Assembly (NCBI GenBank): GCA_012522285.1
Contig: JAAYKS010000063.1
Span: 1-17,745 of the forward strand
Direction of reading: 5' to 3'
Origin: Clostridiaceae bacterium
Lineage (GTDB): Bacteria; Bacillota; Clostridia; Saccharofermentanales; UBA5734
Length of the DNA: 17,745 nucleotides
The notes under the pieces are model-generated. The model was not told the DNA's origin and searched no databases. It saw only the letters and a list, made by a program, of their open reading frames with translations. The translations under genes and the position numbers were made by a program. Numbering within the stretch: position 1 is the first letter of the stretch; every line of letters begins with the position of its first letter. This document shows positions 1 to 7,396 of this stretch, in pieces.

Positions 1-920
1 CCATGTTGCGCCGGCTCCAGGTGGGTCAGACAGTCCGGGACGACGGGCCGCAAAGCCATCTGTCCAAGACGGGCACCCCCCTGTTTGGCGGTTTGTTTTT
101 TGGTATTCCCCTGTTGCTGGCCGGAGTGGCGGCAGCACTGCTGCGGCCGGAGCTGTGGCGAGTCGTGTGGATCTGCGGCCTGATCCTGTTTTCCGGTGCG
201 ATCGGATTTGCCGACGACTATATCAAGGTCCGGATCGACAGAGAGGGACTGTCGCCCCGCCGCAAAACCGTCTGGATGCTGCTCGTGGACGCGGTCTTTG
301 TGGCGGTGTATCTTTATGTGCTGCCCGATCCTCCCGTCCTGCTGCTGCCGTTTTCGGAGCGGATCCTTCCGTTGACGGGCTGGTGGAAGCCGCTGTACGG
401 GCTGGCACTGATCGTGTATCTATACTTTTGCGTGAATGCGGTCAACCTCAATGACGGCGTGGATGGACTGTGCCCTTCTGTGACCGTAGTCGCAAGCCTT
501 TCGATCGGGATATGTGCCGCCATGGTAGTGACCCGGGTTCCGGCGGCGGAGTCGGCTGTTGTGGTCATGGCGGCGACAGCCGGAGGATGCCTGGGCTTTT
601 TGCCTTACAACCGGCACAAGGCGAAAGTGTTCATGGGGGACACCGGATCCTTTCTCCTCGGCGCGTCCGTGACCGGTGCGGCTCTGATCGCGGGGATGCC
701 CTGGCTGCTGCTGGCGGCCGGCTTCGTCTATATTGCGGAGGCGATGTCCGTCGTTCTGCAGGTCGCCTACTTCAAGAGAACCGGAGGCAAACGGATTTTC
801 CGCATGTCTCCGATCCATCACCATTATGAGTTGGGTGGATGGAGCGAAAACAAGATTGTGGTGGTCTTTACCGCGGTCACCTGTGTCGGCGGCCTGCTGG
901 CCGTTTTGTCTGTATTGTGA
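1..920 (+). CDS. mraY: Phospho-N-acetylmuramoyl-pentapeptide transferase MraY (5' end cut by window)
   Basis: MraY is a multi-pass inner-membrane enzyme that transfers phospho-MurNAc-pentapeptide from UDP onto undecaprenyl phosphate to make lipid I. The first complete codon is at position 3; this ATG is probably an internal Met, because family members have about 20-25 more residues (the first membrane helix) before the conserved RRL-x-GQ-x-R-x-DGPQSH segment seen at the very start. Visible family motifs are DDGPQSHLSKTGTP, the paired Asp of GFADDYIKV (in-window residues 71-72), NLNDGVDGL (usually NLTDGLDGL), FMGDTGSFLLG and the C-terminal SPIHHHYELGGWSE. Many hydrophobic helices lie between them. 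The stop is TGA at 918-920, and ftsW begins 22 nt later, so the two are likely co-transcribed. murD, which normally follows mraY, is not here. Identification is secure; the true start lies outside the window. Confidence 0.97.
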   Translation, partial: MLRRLQVGQTVRDDGPQSHLSKTGTPLFGGLFFGIPLLLAGVAAALLRPELWRVVWICGLILFSGAIGFADDYIKVRIDREGLSPRRKTVWMLLVDAVFVAVYLYVLPDPPVLLLPFSERILPLTGWWKPLYGLALIVYLYFCVNAVNLNDGVDGLCPSVTVVASLSIGICAAMVVTRVPAAESAVVVMAATAGGCLGFLPYNRHKAKVFMGDTGSFLLGASVTGAALIAGMPWLLLAAGFVYIAEAMSVVLQVAYFKRTGGKRIFRMSPIHHHYELGGWSENKIVVVFTAVTCVGGLLAVLSVL

Positions 921-942
921 TGGCAGGGGAGGGATCCGAACG

Positions 943-2244
943 ATGAATGGGAACAATCGCAGCCAGGTGCGGACGGCACCGCCCCCGATGGATACCCGCA
1001 CCCATACGGGGCGCCGGCCGCGCATGAACATCGGCATTTTGATGCTGATCGTCATACTGATCTGCTACGGATTGCTGATCCTGTTCTCCGCCAGCATGAC
1101 CGAAGGATATGTCAGCGAGCAGAATTCCACCTACTATGTCGCAAAACAAGCGGTCATTACGATGGCCGGTGTCGTGGTGATGGTGGTCTTATCTATGCTG
1201 CCTGTCCGGCTGTTCGACCGTCCCTGGCTGGTTGTGGGCGTCTATTTGTTCATAACGATGTTACTGGCATTGCTGCACCTGCCTCTCCCGGCGATCACCC
1301 AGACGATCAACGGCGCGACCCGCTGGCTCAAGCTCCCCGGGATCCCGGCGTTTCAACCCTCCGAACTTGCCAAGATCGGCATGGTCTTCTGTTTTGCGGG
1401 ATACACCTCCTGGATGCGTCGTGCGGAAGAACAATCGGCTGCCGCGCGCAAGCGGCCGCACCGTAACGGGTTTTGGCGGGCGGGCCTGGTGAAATTCTGC
1501 ATCCCCGCCTGTGCGATCCTCCTGTGGATCCTGCTCATCCTGACCCAGCCGCATCTTTCCGGCGCAATCATACTGGCCTGTCTGGCGGGTTGCTGTTTTC
1601 TGGCGGCCGGGTTCTCCCCGCGTGTGTGGGCGGCCGGGCTGATCATCATCGTGATGGTCCTGGTGGTCATCTCCCTGCTCGTCGCGGTTTTTGTGCTTCC
1701 CTTGCTGCCGGACTCCTATATGGATCAGTTCAGTTACTGGTCCCGCCGGATCGACATTTTCACGGATTCCGAAGGCGCGACCGACGACGACCGCCATCAG
1801 AGCGACCAGGCGAGGATCGCCATCGGGTCGGGTGGCCTGACTGGGGTCGGATTGGGACAGGGGAGGCAGAAGTACAACTATCTCCCGGAGGAATTCAACG
1901 ATTATGTGTTTGCCATTCTCGCCGAAGAACTGGGCTGGGTGGGTTCGATCAGCGTGATCCTGTTGTTTTTGATGCTGATGGTGGCGGGGACCGCCACGGC
2001 CATGCGAACGGCGGGTCCATATGCCACGATTCTGGTGTTCGGCTACACCAGTCTGTTGTGTCTACAGGCGTTCTTGAACATCGGGGTCGCGACCGGGGTG
2101 CTTCCACCGACTGGGATCTCGCTTCCCCTGTTCAGTTACGGCGGCACGTCGAATCTGTTTTTCCTGATCGGAGCGGGCCTGCTGCTGGGCGCGTCCCGCA
2201 ACCAGCGCACGAGAAACAGGGAAGGAAGAGCGGCCTATGCCTGA
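943..2244 (+). CDS. ftsW: SEDS-family peptidoglycan glycosyltransferase FtsW (SpoVE-like)
   Basis: This 433-residue polytopic membrane protein belongs to the SEDS family, whose members polymerise lipid II glycan strands with a partner class B PBP during septation. The ATG at 943 is chosen because a purine-rich AGGGGAGGG lies 9 nt upstream; the open frame extends further back but overlaps mraY. The first 30 or so residues are hydrophilic and Arg/Pro-rich (cytoplasmic), followed by about ten hydrophobic helices. Family signatures are AFQPSELAK, the GLGQGRQKYNYLPEEFNDYVFAILAEELG-type extracellular loop, whose Asp (D320) aligns with the essential SEDS Asp, and GVLPPTGISLPLFSYGGTS near the C-terminus. 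A long basic loop follows the QPSELAK helix. FtsW rather than RodA is favoured by the dcw location. In a spore former the same gene could be called spoVE. Its end overlaps murG by 8 nt, suggesting translational coupling. Confidence 0.95.
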   Translation: MNGNNRSQVRTAPPPMDTRTHTGRRPRMNIGILMLIVILICYGLLILFSASMTEGYVSEQNSTYYVAKQAVITMAGVVVMVVLSMLPVRLFDRPWLVVGVYLFITMLLALLHLPLPAITQTINGATRWLKLPGIPAFQPSELAKIGMVFCFAGYTSWMRRAEEQSAAARKRPHRNGFWRAGLVKFCIPACAILLWILLILTQPHLSGAIILACLAGCCFLAAGFSPRVWAAGLIIIVMVLVVISLLVAVFVLPLLPDSYMDQFSYWSRRIDIFTDSEGATDDDRHQSDQARIAIGSGGLTGVGLGQGRQKYNYLPEEFNDYVFAILAEELGWVGSISVILLFLMLMVAGTATAMRTAGPYATILVFGYTSLLCLQAFLNIGVATGVLPPTGISLPLFSYGGTSNLFFLIGAGLLLGASRNQRTRNREGRAAYA

Positions 2245-3361
2245 CGCGAACCGACCGGTCCTGCTGATCGCGGGGGGAGGAACCGGCGGACACATCCAAC
2301 CTGCGCTGGCGATCGCCGAAGCGTTTGCCGCGGTTCATCCGGAAACGGACATCCGGTTTTGCGGGACCTCGTCCGGGATGGAGTCCACCTTGGTGCCGGC
2401 CGCGGGATATCCGTTCCATGTCATCCGGGCCCGGGGATTTGCCGGTCGCCCTTCGATGGACTGGATCCGGGCGGCATTGGATCTGAGAGCCGGGCGAAAG
2501 GCCTGTTCCGCACTGATTCGCAAGGTCCGCCCTTTCGCGGTAGTCGGAACCGGCGGGTACGTTTGCGGACCGTTGGTCGCAGCCGCACGGCGCGCGCGGG
2601 TTCCGGTTCTGCTGCATGAACAAAACGCGTTTCCCGGCAAGGCCAACCGCTATCTGTCGCGGGGAGCCCATACGGTCTGTATCAGCTATGAAGGCACCGA
2701 ACGCTATTTTCCCAAAGCCCGAAATATACGTCTGACCGGAAACCCGGTCCGAAGCGTTTTTTTTCATACGGACCGGGGAGCGTCCCGGACCGCGCTGGCG
2801 ATCCGGCCGGAGGAGAAGATGGTGCTGGTTCTGGGCGGCAGCCAGGGAGCCGCGTCCATCAATGGAGCGATCCTCGACTGGGCCGCACAAGGCTTGCCGG
2901 CGGGGGTGAAGGTCGTCCTGATGACCGGCAAACGGAATGTGGAAGCGGCGTTGGCCCGGGGAGCCGGACTCCCCGGACTGGACATCCGCGACTATCTGCA
3001 GGATGTGCATCTCTACATGGCGGCGGCTGATTTGCTGGTATGCCGTGCCGGGGCGCTCACCTGCGCCGAAATCGCCGCGCTCGGGCGGCCCTCGGTCCTG
3101 GTGCCTTACCCCTACGCGGCCGGTGACCACCAGACGCACAATGCGCTGGCGTTTGAAAAGCGCGGCGCTGCGGTCCATGTGCCGGACGCGCAATTTACGG
3201 CGGATCATGCCGCCCGGGTACTGGGAACCTTGCTGAAGGACCCCGACAAGCTTGCGCACATGGGAGAGGCGGCCCGATCGCTTGCCATGCCGCGGGCGGC
3301 AGCCGACATCGCTGCATCCCTCGCCGCCATTCTCACGGAGTCCGGATATGTCACAGGCTAA
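2237..3361 (+). CDS. murG: UDP-GlcNAc:lipid I N-acetylglucosaminyltransferase MurG
   Basis: MurG adds GlcNAc to lipid I, giving lipid II on the inner face of the membrane. The product is 374 residues, a normal length for this GT-B fold enzyme. N-domain signatures are the glycine-rich loop AGGGTGGHIQPA (residues 12-23), VVGTGGYVCGP and LLHEQNAFPGKANR. C-domain signatures are LTGNPVR, the phosphate loop LGGSQGAASIN, CRAGALTCAEIAALG and PYPYAAGDHQTHNA, which form the UDP-GlcNAc site. The ATG overlaps the end of ftsW by 8 nt and is preceded by a GGAAGGA ribosome site inside ftsW. The 3' end overlaps divIB by 14 nt. murC and murB, which follow murG in many clusters, are absent, so precursor ligation must be encoded elsewhere in the genome. 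Confidence 0.98.
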   Translation: MPDANRPVLLIAGGGTGGHIQPALAIAEAFAAVHPETDIRFCGTSSGMESTLVPAAGYPFHVIRARGFAGRPSMDWIRAALDLRAGRKACSALIRKVRPFAVVGTGGYVCGPLVAAARRARVPVLLHEQNAFPGKANRYLSRGAHTVCISYEGTERYFPKARNIRLTGNPVRSVFFHTDRGASRTALAIRPEEKMVLVLGGSQGAASINGAILDWAAQGLPAGVKVVLMTGKRNVEAALARGAGLPGLDIRDYLQDVHLYMAAADLLVCRAGALTCAEIAALGRPSVLVPYPYAAGDHQTHNALAFEKRGAAVHVPDAQFTADHAARVLGTLLKDPDKLAHMGEAARSLAMPRAAADIAASLAAILTESGYVTG

Positions 3362-4157
3362 GGGGGGGCGGCATAGCCGGATTGCTCCGGCTGTCATGGT
3401 GGCCATTCTGCTCTCCATCGCCGCGATTGTGGCGATCTTTCCACAGTTCCGTTGTCAGACCATCGATGTGGAGGGGTTGCGCATCCTGCAGCGGGACGAT
3501 GTGATCGCCGCCACAGGACTCGGCGTCGGCCGCCATCTGCTGGCTGGATTGGGTCCCGATCCCGTCCGCCTTTTTTCGCTCCGATACGGCGGCGCGGAGG
3601 ACGCGGTCGCCACACTGTCGCCTTATGTGAAATCTGTACGGGCAAGGCTGTCGTTCCCGTCCAGGATTGTCGTCCTGGTCGAGGAGCGGATTGAGGTTGC
3701 CTATCTGTCCATTCCCGACGGGTGCGTGGTCATTGACGCACAAGGGGTCGCGGTCGAAATTCTTCACACGGGTGTTCCACAGGGGATTCCGGTCATCGAG
3801 GGGATCACGGTCACCTCGGTGGTTCTGGGACAGACACTGCAGGTGGCAGACGAGGCGGCGGTGCATAGCGCGGTCGTGATCATGGATGCTATAATCAAGT
3901 CCGACAGCGAAAATTCCCGTTTCAATTTGTTCCGCACGGTCGCCGGCTTGCGTGCGATCAGCGCGGATACCATCTACATGACCGTGGTGTTGCCTGCCAC
4001 GGGAGAGACGCTGGTCGTGCGGCTCGGTTCGCTGTCAAAGATCACCGAGACCGTCGAGTGGCTTCGCAATGCCATCCATAACGGCCATTGCGACCATCTC
4101 GGCAAAGGAGTGCTGGACCTGTCCAGCAGTCAAAAGGTGTTCCGTCCCGATGCGTAG
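3348..4157 (+). CDS. divIB: Cell-division protein DivIB/FtsQ (POTRA-domain)
   Basis: This is a bitopic divisome protein that, by family, forms a complex with FtsL and DivIC/FtsB and helps switch on septal wall synthesis. The 269-residue product begins with a short basic cytoplasmic tail (MSQAKGGRHSR), then a single membrane helix (about residues 13-32). The POTRA domain starts at CQTIDVEGLRILQRDDVIAATGLGVGRHLL and continues through the segment PYVKSVRARLSFPSRIVVLVEER. The beta domain carries GCVVIDAQGVAVEI and GIPVIEGI, typical of FtsQ/DivIB. The start at 3348 is supported by GGAG 7 nt upstream; an in-frame upstream extension lies wholly within murG and lacks family similarity. It overlaps murG by 14 nt. 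The sequence is divergent, as usual for this family, but topology, motif order and position between murG and sbp agree. Confidence 0.88.
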   Translation: MSQAKGGRHSRIAPAVMVAILLSIAAIVAIFPQFRCQTIDVEGLRILQRDDVIAATGLGVGRHLLAGLGPDPVRLFSLRYGGAEDAVATLSPYVKSVRARLSFPSRIVVLVEERIEVAYLSIPDGCVVIDAQGVAVEILHTGVPQGIPVIEGITVTSVVLGQTLQVADEAAVHSAVVIMDAIIKSDSENSRFNLFRTVAGLRAISADTIYMTVVLPATGETLVVRLGSLSKITETVEWLRNAIHNGHCDHLGKGVLDLSSSQKVFRPDA

Positions 4158-4199
4158 GAGCGATGGGGCGGGCACCGGATCGACGGGAGGAAAGTCGCA

Positions 4200-4565
4200 T
4201 TGATACCGCTGCTTGGTTTGCTGGCCGGACTCTTGCTGGGCCTTTTTCTGGATTTTGACATACCACAGCAATACTCAACTTATGTAGCGCTCGGAATCCT
4301 GGCGGTCCTTGACTCCATCATCGGTGCGCTCCGCGCAAATTTGCAAGGAACCTTCAACGTCGTATTGTTTGCCACCGGGCTGCTGGGCAACACGCTGGTT
4401 GCGATTTTACTGGCCGCACTGGGTGATCAATTGGACATCCAGCTCGATTTGGCCGCGGTCTTCGCGTTCGGCAACCGGATCTTTGTCAATGTCTCTTTGA
4501 TCCGGCGATTTCTGGTGGAACGCGCGGAGAACGCGAGAAAAAAGAGGGACGCCGAAACGCTGTAG
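4200..4565 (+). CDS. sbp: Small basic protein Sbp (DUF1290 family) membrane protein
   Basis: This 121-residue integral membrane protein resembles the Bacillus small basic protein encoded just upstream of ftsA-ftsZ, whose precise role is not established. Recognisable segments are LLGLLAGLLLGLFLDFDIPQQYSTY, LAVLDSIIGALRANLQGTFN and FAFGNRIFVNVSLIRR, matching the family order IP-x-x-YS-x-Y, LD-x-x-IGG-x-RA-x-LQGT and FAFG-x-R-x-F-x-N-x-x-x-IRR. Three or four hydrophobic helices are followed by a basic tail (ENARKKRDAE). Translation starts at TTG (4200), fixed by GGGAGGA at 4185-4191 with 8 nt spacing and by the family N-terminus; no ATG fits. The gene follows divIB after 42 nt. In other Bacillota one or two DUF881 genes sit between divIB and sbp and ftsA may follow; neither is present here. 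Confidence 0.9.
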   Translation: MIPLLGLLAGLLLGLFLDFDIPQQYSTYVALGILAVLDSIIGALRANLQGTFNVVLFATGLLGNTLVAILLAALGDQLDIQLDLAAVFAFGNRIFVNVSLIRRFLVERAENARKKRDAETL

Positions 4566-4589
4566 CGGCGGACGCGGTTTCATGTTTTT
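4554..4589 (+). terminator. Weak candidate intrinsic terminator after sbp
   Basis: GAAACGC at the end of sbp can pair with GCGGTTTC at 4574-4581 (about 7 bp with one bulged G). Three bases later there is a short U-run (ATGTTTTTA, 4582-4590). The stem overlaps the sbp stop codon and is only moderately stable, so partial termination between sbp and ftsZ is the most that can be inferred. Confidence 0.3.
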
Positions 4590-4700
4590 ACCTCCGATCC
4601 CGATATGCTGCAACAACATGCGGCACTGTCTCCATACGCCACTCGAATGCGCCGAATGTCCATATCTTGTAATCCAATCGCAAAAAAACACTAAATATTG

Positions 4701-4729
4701 TTGTGCCACTGTTACACGTGGTGTAGAAT
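4701..4729 (+). promoter_or_regulatory. Candidate SigA-type promoter for the ftsZ operon
   Basis: TTGTGC (4701-4706) and TAGAAT (4724-4729) are separated by exactly 17 nt. The -10 matches TATAAT at five of six positions; the -35 matches only TTG. An A-tract (4682-4688) and an AT-rich patch just upstream could act as an UP element in an otherwise GC-rich region. Predicted transcription start is near 4736, giving a leader of about 115 nt. This is the most promoter-like site in the 286-nt gap between sbp and ftsZ. Confidence 0.5.
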
Positions 4730-4742
4730 GATTCCAAGGTTT

Positions 4743-4818
4743 CCGGCGGCAGGGATCTCCCGTATTGTCCGGTCGCCGGCTGTAACAGAACAAGGAATCG
4801 GATGCCGGATGCGGCATC
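4743..4818 (+). other. Structured 5' leader of ftsZ (two inverted repeats)
   Basis: Two potential hairpins lie between the candidate promoter and the ftsZ ribosome site. The outer arms CCGGCG (4743-4748) and CGCCGG (4774-4779) enclose a small GGGATCTCCC inverted repeat. Further down, GATGCC (4801-4806) pairs with GGCATC (4813-4818) around a 6-nt loop, ending 18 nt before the Shine-Dalgarno. No U-run follows either, so they do not look like terminators. No known riboswitch was recognised. The rest of the 4566-4851 gap shows no convincing gene. Confidence 0.4.
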
Positions 4819-4851
4819 TTGCATTGAATCGGTGTGAAGGGGGCTTCTCAC

Positions 4852-6231
4852 GTGATCGATTATCATATGAGCTTCGGAATGGAAAATGACGGGTTCGCCA
4901 CCATCAAAGTCATCGGCATCGGCGGCGGCGGATGCAATGCGGTCGACCGCATGATTGAAAGCTCGGTCCAGGGGATCGAGTTTATTTCGATCAATACGGA
5001 CAATCAGGCACTGCAACGGACCAAATCGACCAACCGGATCCAGATCGGGGAGAAAATCACCCGGGGTCTGGGTGCCGGCGCCAGTCCGGAAATCGGTGAA
5101 AAAGCCGCCGACGAATCCCGCGAAGAAGTCGCGTCGCTCATCCGGGGCACCGACATGCTGTTCATCACCGCGGGGATGGGTGGCGGCACGGGCACAGGCG
5201 GAGCGCCTGTCGTATCACAGATCGCCAAGGAACTGGGCATTCTGACCGTCGGGGTCGTGACCCGTCCGTTCCGTTTTGAAGGGGCCCGGCGAATGCAGAA
5301 CGCGGAAAAAGGCATCCGAGAAATGGAAAAATACGTCGACGCGCTGATCGTCGTTCCCAACGATAAACTGCTGGAAGTTGCCGGGGAGGACACGACGCTG
5401 GACGAGGCTTTCCTGATGGCGGATCAAGTCCTGAAATACGGTGTACAGGGAATTTCCGACTTGGTTGCCATCCCCGGCCTGATCAACCTGGACCTGGCCG
5501 ACGTCCGCCGCATCATGACCAGCGCGGGGGTCTGCCACATGGGAATCGGACGTGCGTCCGGCGAAGGCCGGGCTGCGGCCGCCATCACCCAGGCGATCAG
5601 CAGCCCGCTTCTTGACACGACCATCGACGGCGCGCGCGGCGTGATTATCAACTTCACCGGCGGCCGCGACCTCCGTATCCGCGAAGTCGACGAAGCGGCC
5701 TCCATCGTCCGCGACGCCGCCTCTCCCGACGCCGACATCATCTTTGGTGCCGTCATCGATCCCGAGTTGACCGATGAAGTCATGATCACGGTGATCGCAA
5801 GCCGTTTTGACGAAGACGACCGATCGGATCGGGATGTCGTCAGAAAACCCGGCTCCATCTGGGCCAATCCGGCCAAGACGGCGCAGGAGCCTGCCCGCGC
5901 GGCCGCCCCGGCTTCCTCCACCCCGGCGGCGGATGCCGGAATCGACGCCGTTCCCGGCTTTTTGAATCCTGGGGCGGGTCAGGGCAAGGGTGCCGCACAG
6001 GCGCAGCCCGTCTCCCGGGATCCCGGTTTTCTCAATCTCTCGGGCGGCGCACATGCCCGCCCTGATCAGGCGGGCATGCGTCCCGCCGCCGGCACCCGTC
6101 CGGCAACCCCTCCGCCCGCGCCGTCGGCACAACCGGAAAACGAAGTGTCACGGGGGCGTCGGTCCAACGGCAAGGGGTTGCCCTGGTTTTTACAGGATCA
6201 CGAGGAGGACAAGGACCGGTCCAACCGCTGA
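4852..6231 (+). CDS. ftsZ: Cell-division GTPase FtsZ
   Basis: FtsZ is the tubulin homologue that polymerises into the Z ring at midcell. The GTP-binding half shows GIGGGGCNAVDRM, the tubulin signature GGGTGTGGAPV (about residues 110-120), VTRPFRFEGARR and NDKLLE; the T7 synergy loop is NLDLAD (212-217), where Leu replaces the usual Phe. A long, low-complexity Ala/Pro/Gly linker (about residues 330-440) leads to the C-terminal peptide GLPWFLQ followed by an acidic/basic tail. The linker holds two internal look-alikes of that peptide (see findings). GTG at 4852 is chosen because AAGGGGG lies 8 nt upstream; the next in-frame ATGs (4867, 4879) are too far from it and an earlier GTG (4834) precedes it. 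This gives 459 residues, longer than the usual 350-400 because of the linker. nrdR follows after 18 nt. No ftsA is adjacent. Confidence 0.98.
   Translation: MIDYHMSFGMENDGFATIKVIGIGGGGCNAVDRMIESSVQGIEFISINTDNQALQRTKSTNRIQIGEKITRGLGAGASPEIGEKAADESREEVASLIRGTDMLFITAGMGGGTGTGGAPVVSQIAKELGILTVGVVTRPFRFEGARRMQNAEKGIREMEKYVDALIVVPNDKLLEVAGEDTTLDEAFLMADQVLKYGVQGISDLVAIPGLINLDLADVRRIMTSAGVCHMGIGRASGEGRAAAAITQAISSPLLDTTIDGARGVIINFTGGRDLRIREVDEAASIVRDAASPDADIIFGAVIDPELTDEVMITVIASRFDEDDRSDRDVVRKPGSIWANPAKTAQEPARAAAPASSTPAADAGIDAVPGFLNPGAGQGKGAAQAQPVSRDPGFLNLSGGAHARPDQAGMRPAAGTRPATPPPAPSAQPENEVSRGRRSNGKGLPWFLQDHEEDKDRSNR
6052..6078. repeat. Perfect 10-bp palindrome inside the ftsZ linker
   Basis: The arms CATGCCCGCC (6052-6061) and GGCGGGCATG (6069-6078) are exact inverted copies around a 7-nt loop (CTGATCA). 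The stem is very GC-rich and lies in frame in the disordered linker, encoding HARPDQAGM. No U-run follows. It may be a chance product of GC-rich linker sequence, an mRNA pausing or processing element, or a small inserted palindrome; the sequence alone cannot decide. Confidence 0.6.
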
Positions 6232-6249
6232 TCCGGCAAAGGATACGAG

Positions 6250-6738
6250 ATGCGTTGTCCGTTTTGCGGCCATGACGAAGACCGTGTGATTGATTCGCGC
6301 CCTTCCGAAGAGGGTGCGGCCATTCGCAGACGCCGGGAATGCATCGCCTGCGGCAACCGCTTCACCACCTATGAGAAGGTGGAGACGTTGCCTCTCCTAG
6401 TCGTCAAAAAAGACGGCGCACGCCAATCCTTTGATCGGGCCAAATTGTTCTCCGGCATCATGAAAGCGTGTGAAAAGAGGCCGGTCACCACCGAGCAGAT
6501 CGAAAAACTGGTGGACTCGATTGAGTCATCCGCGCAAAATTCTCTCAAAAGGGAGCTGTCCTCCCGCGAAATCGGTGAAATGGTGATGAACGGACTTAAG
6601 CAGATCGACGAGGTCGCCTATGTCCGTTTTGCTTCGGTGTATCGCCAGTTCCGCGATGTCAACTCCTTCATGAAAGAGTTGAACGATATCATGCTCGGGA
6701 AAAAGGCAGAGAACAGAGAGAGTGATGAGAAACCCTGA
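6250..6738 (+). CDS. nrdR: Transcriptional repressor NrdR
   Basis: NrdR represses ribonucleotide reductase genes, sensing (d)ATP through an ATP-cone domain. The 162-residue product has the N-terminal zinc ribbon MRCPFCGHDEDRVIDSR ... RRRRECIACGNRFTTYE, with both CxxC pairs (residues 3/6 and 31/34), followed by the ATP cone beginning VVKKDGARQSFDRAKLFSGIMKAC and ending VAYVRFASVYRQFRDVNSF. Length and motifs are canonical. The ATG at 6250 has AAAGGA 6 nt upstream and lies 18 nt after ftsZ, so it is very probably in the same operon. Its 3' end overlaps nth by 14 nt. No nrd structural gene or clear NrdR box pair was noticed in this window, so its targets lie elsewhere. Confidence 0.98.
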   Translation: MRCPFCGHDEDRVIDSRPSEEGAAIRRRRECIACGNRFTTYEKVETLPLLVVKKDGARQSFDRAKLFSGIMKACEKRPVTTEQIEKLVDSIESSAQNSLKRELSSREIGEMVMNGLKQIDEVAYVRFASVYRQFRDVNSFMKELNDIMLGKKAENRESDEKP

Positions 6739-7396
6739 CAAGACGGCCGGGAAGTACGACCGGTCCCTGTTGGCCGACCGCACATATGCAGCGCTGCTCT
6801 CCTTGTACGGAGAAGCGGCTTGCACCCTGGATGGGAAAGAAGACCCCTGGCGGCTGATGGTAGGCGCGATTCTGGCGGCACAGTGTACGGATGCCCGTGT
6901 CAACCAGATCACGCCTGCGCTTTTTGCGACCTATCCGGACATCGGCTCGTTTGCGTCGGCGGAGACGACTGACATCGAGCCGATGGTCCGTTCGTGTGGG
7001 CTGTTCCGCATGAAAGCCCGCTCCATTCGCGACAGTGCACGCATGCTGATCGACCAATTCGACGGCGATATGCCCCGCACGATGGAGGATTTGCTGTCTC
7101 TGCCCGGGATCGGGCGCAAGATCGCCAATCTCGTGCTGGGAGACGGCTTTGGGATTCCCGGGGTCGTCGTCGACACCCATTGCGGACGTGTAGCCCGACG
7201 CATTGGGCTGACGGATGCGAAAGACCCGGCCGGTGTGGAGCGCGATCTGATGGCAGCGTTTCCGCGCGATCGCTGGATTGCGCTGGGGCATTTGTTTGTG
7301 GCGCACGGGCGCCATTTGTGCGTCGCGCGCACCCCCCTGTGTGCACAGTGTCCCCTGTCGACGTTTTGCCGCCATGCGTCCAACGGTGCCACATGA
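6725..7396 (+). CDS. nth: Endonuclease III (DNA glycosylase/AP lyase)
   Basis: This base-excision repair enzyme removes oxidised pyrimidines and nicks the abasic site. The 223-residue product contains the helix-hairpin-helix LPGIGRKIANLVLG with the catalytic Lys (K132), and the catalytic Asp in VVDTHCGRV (D150). The 18-residue Lys-Asp spacing equals that of E. coli Nth. The C-terminal 4Fe-4S ligands follow the family pattern C-x6-C-x2-C-x5-C (CVARTPLCAQCPLSTFC). A GTG three bases upstream (6722) is an equally possible start; both lie inside the end of nrdR, with only a weak purine-rich ribosome site. The stop overlaps the recG start by 4 nt (ATGA). It sits in a repair pair with recG. MutY is unlikely because the C-terminal 8-oxoG domain is missing. 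Confidence 0.97.
   Translation: MRNPDKTAGKYDRSLLADRTYAALLSLYGEAACTLDGKEDPWRLMVGAILAAQCTDARVNQITPALFATYPDIGSFASAETTDIEPMVRSCGLFRMKARSIRDSARMLIDQFDGDMPRTMEDLLSLPGIGRKIANLVLGDGFGIPGVVVDTHCGRVARRIGLTDAKDPAGVERDLMAAFPRDRWIALGHLFVAHGRHLCVARTPLCAQCPLSTFCRHASNGAT

Noticed and set aside
2132..3418. Long minus-strand open frame opposite murG
   Set aside because: The composition is Arg/Pro/Gly-rich noise, no family motif is visible, and murG on the plus strand carries all conserved motifs.
4834..4851. GTG at 4834 as the ftsZ start
   Set aside because: The Shine-Dalgarno AAGGGGG lies downstream of it; GTG 4852 has ideal spacing.
5215..6132. Minus-strand open frame opposite ftsZ
   Set aside because: Low-complexity antisense translation of ftsZ with no ribosome site or domain.
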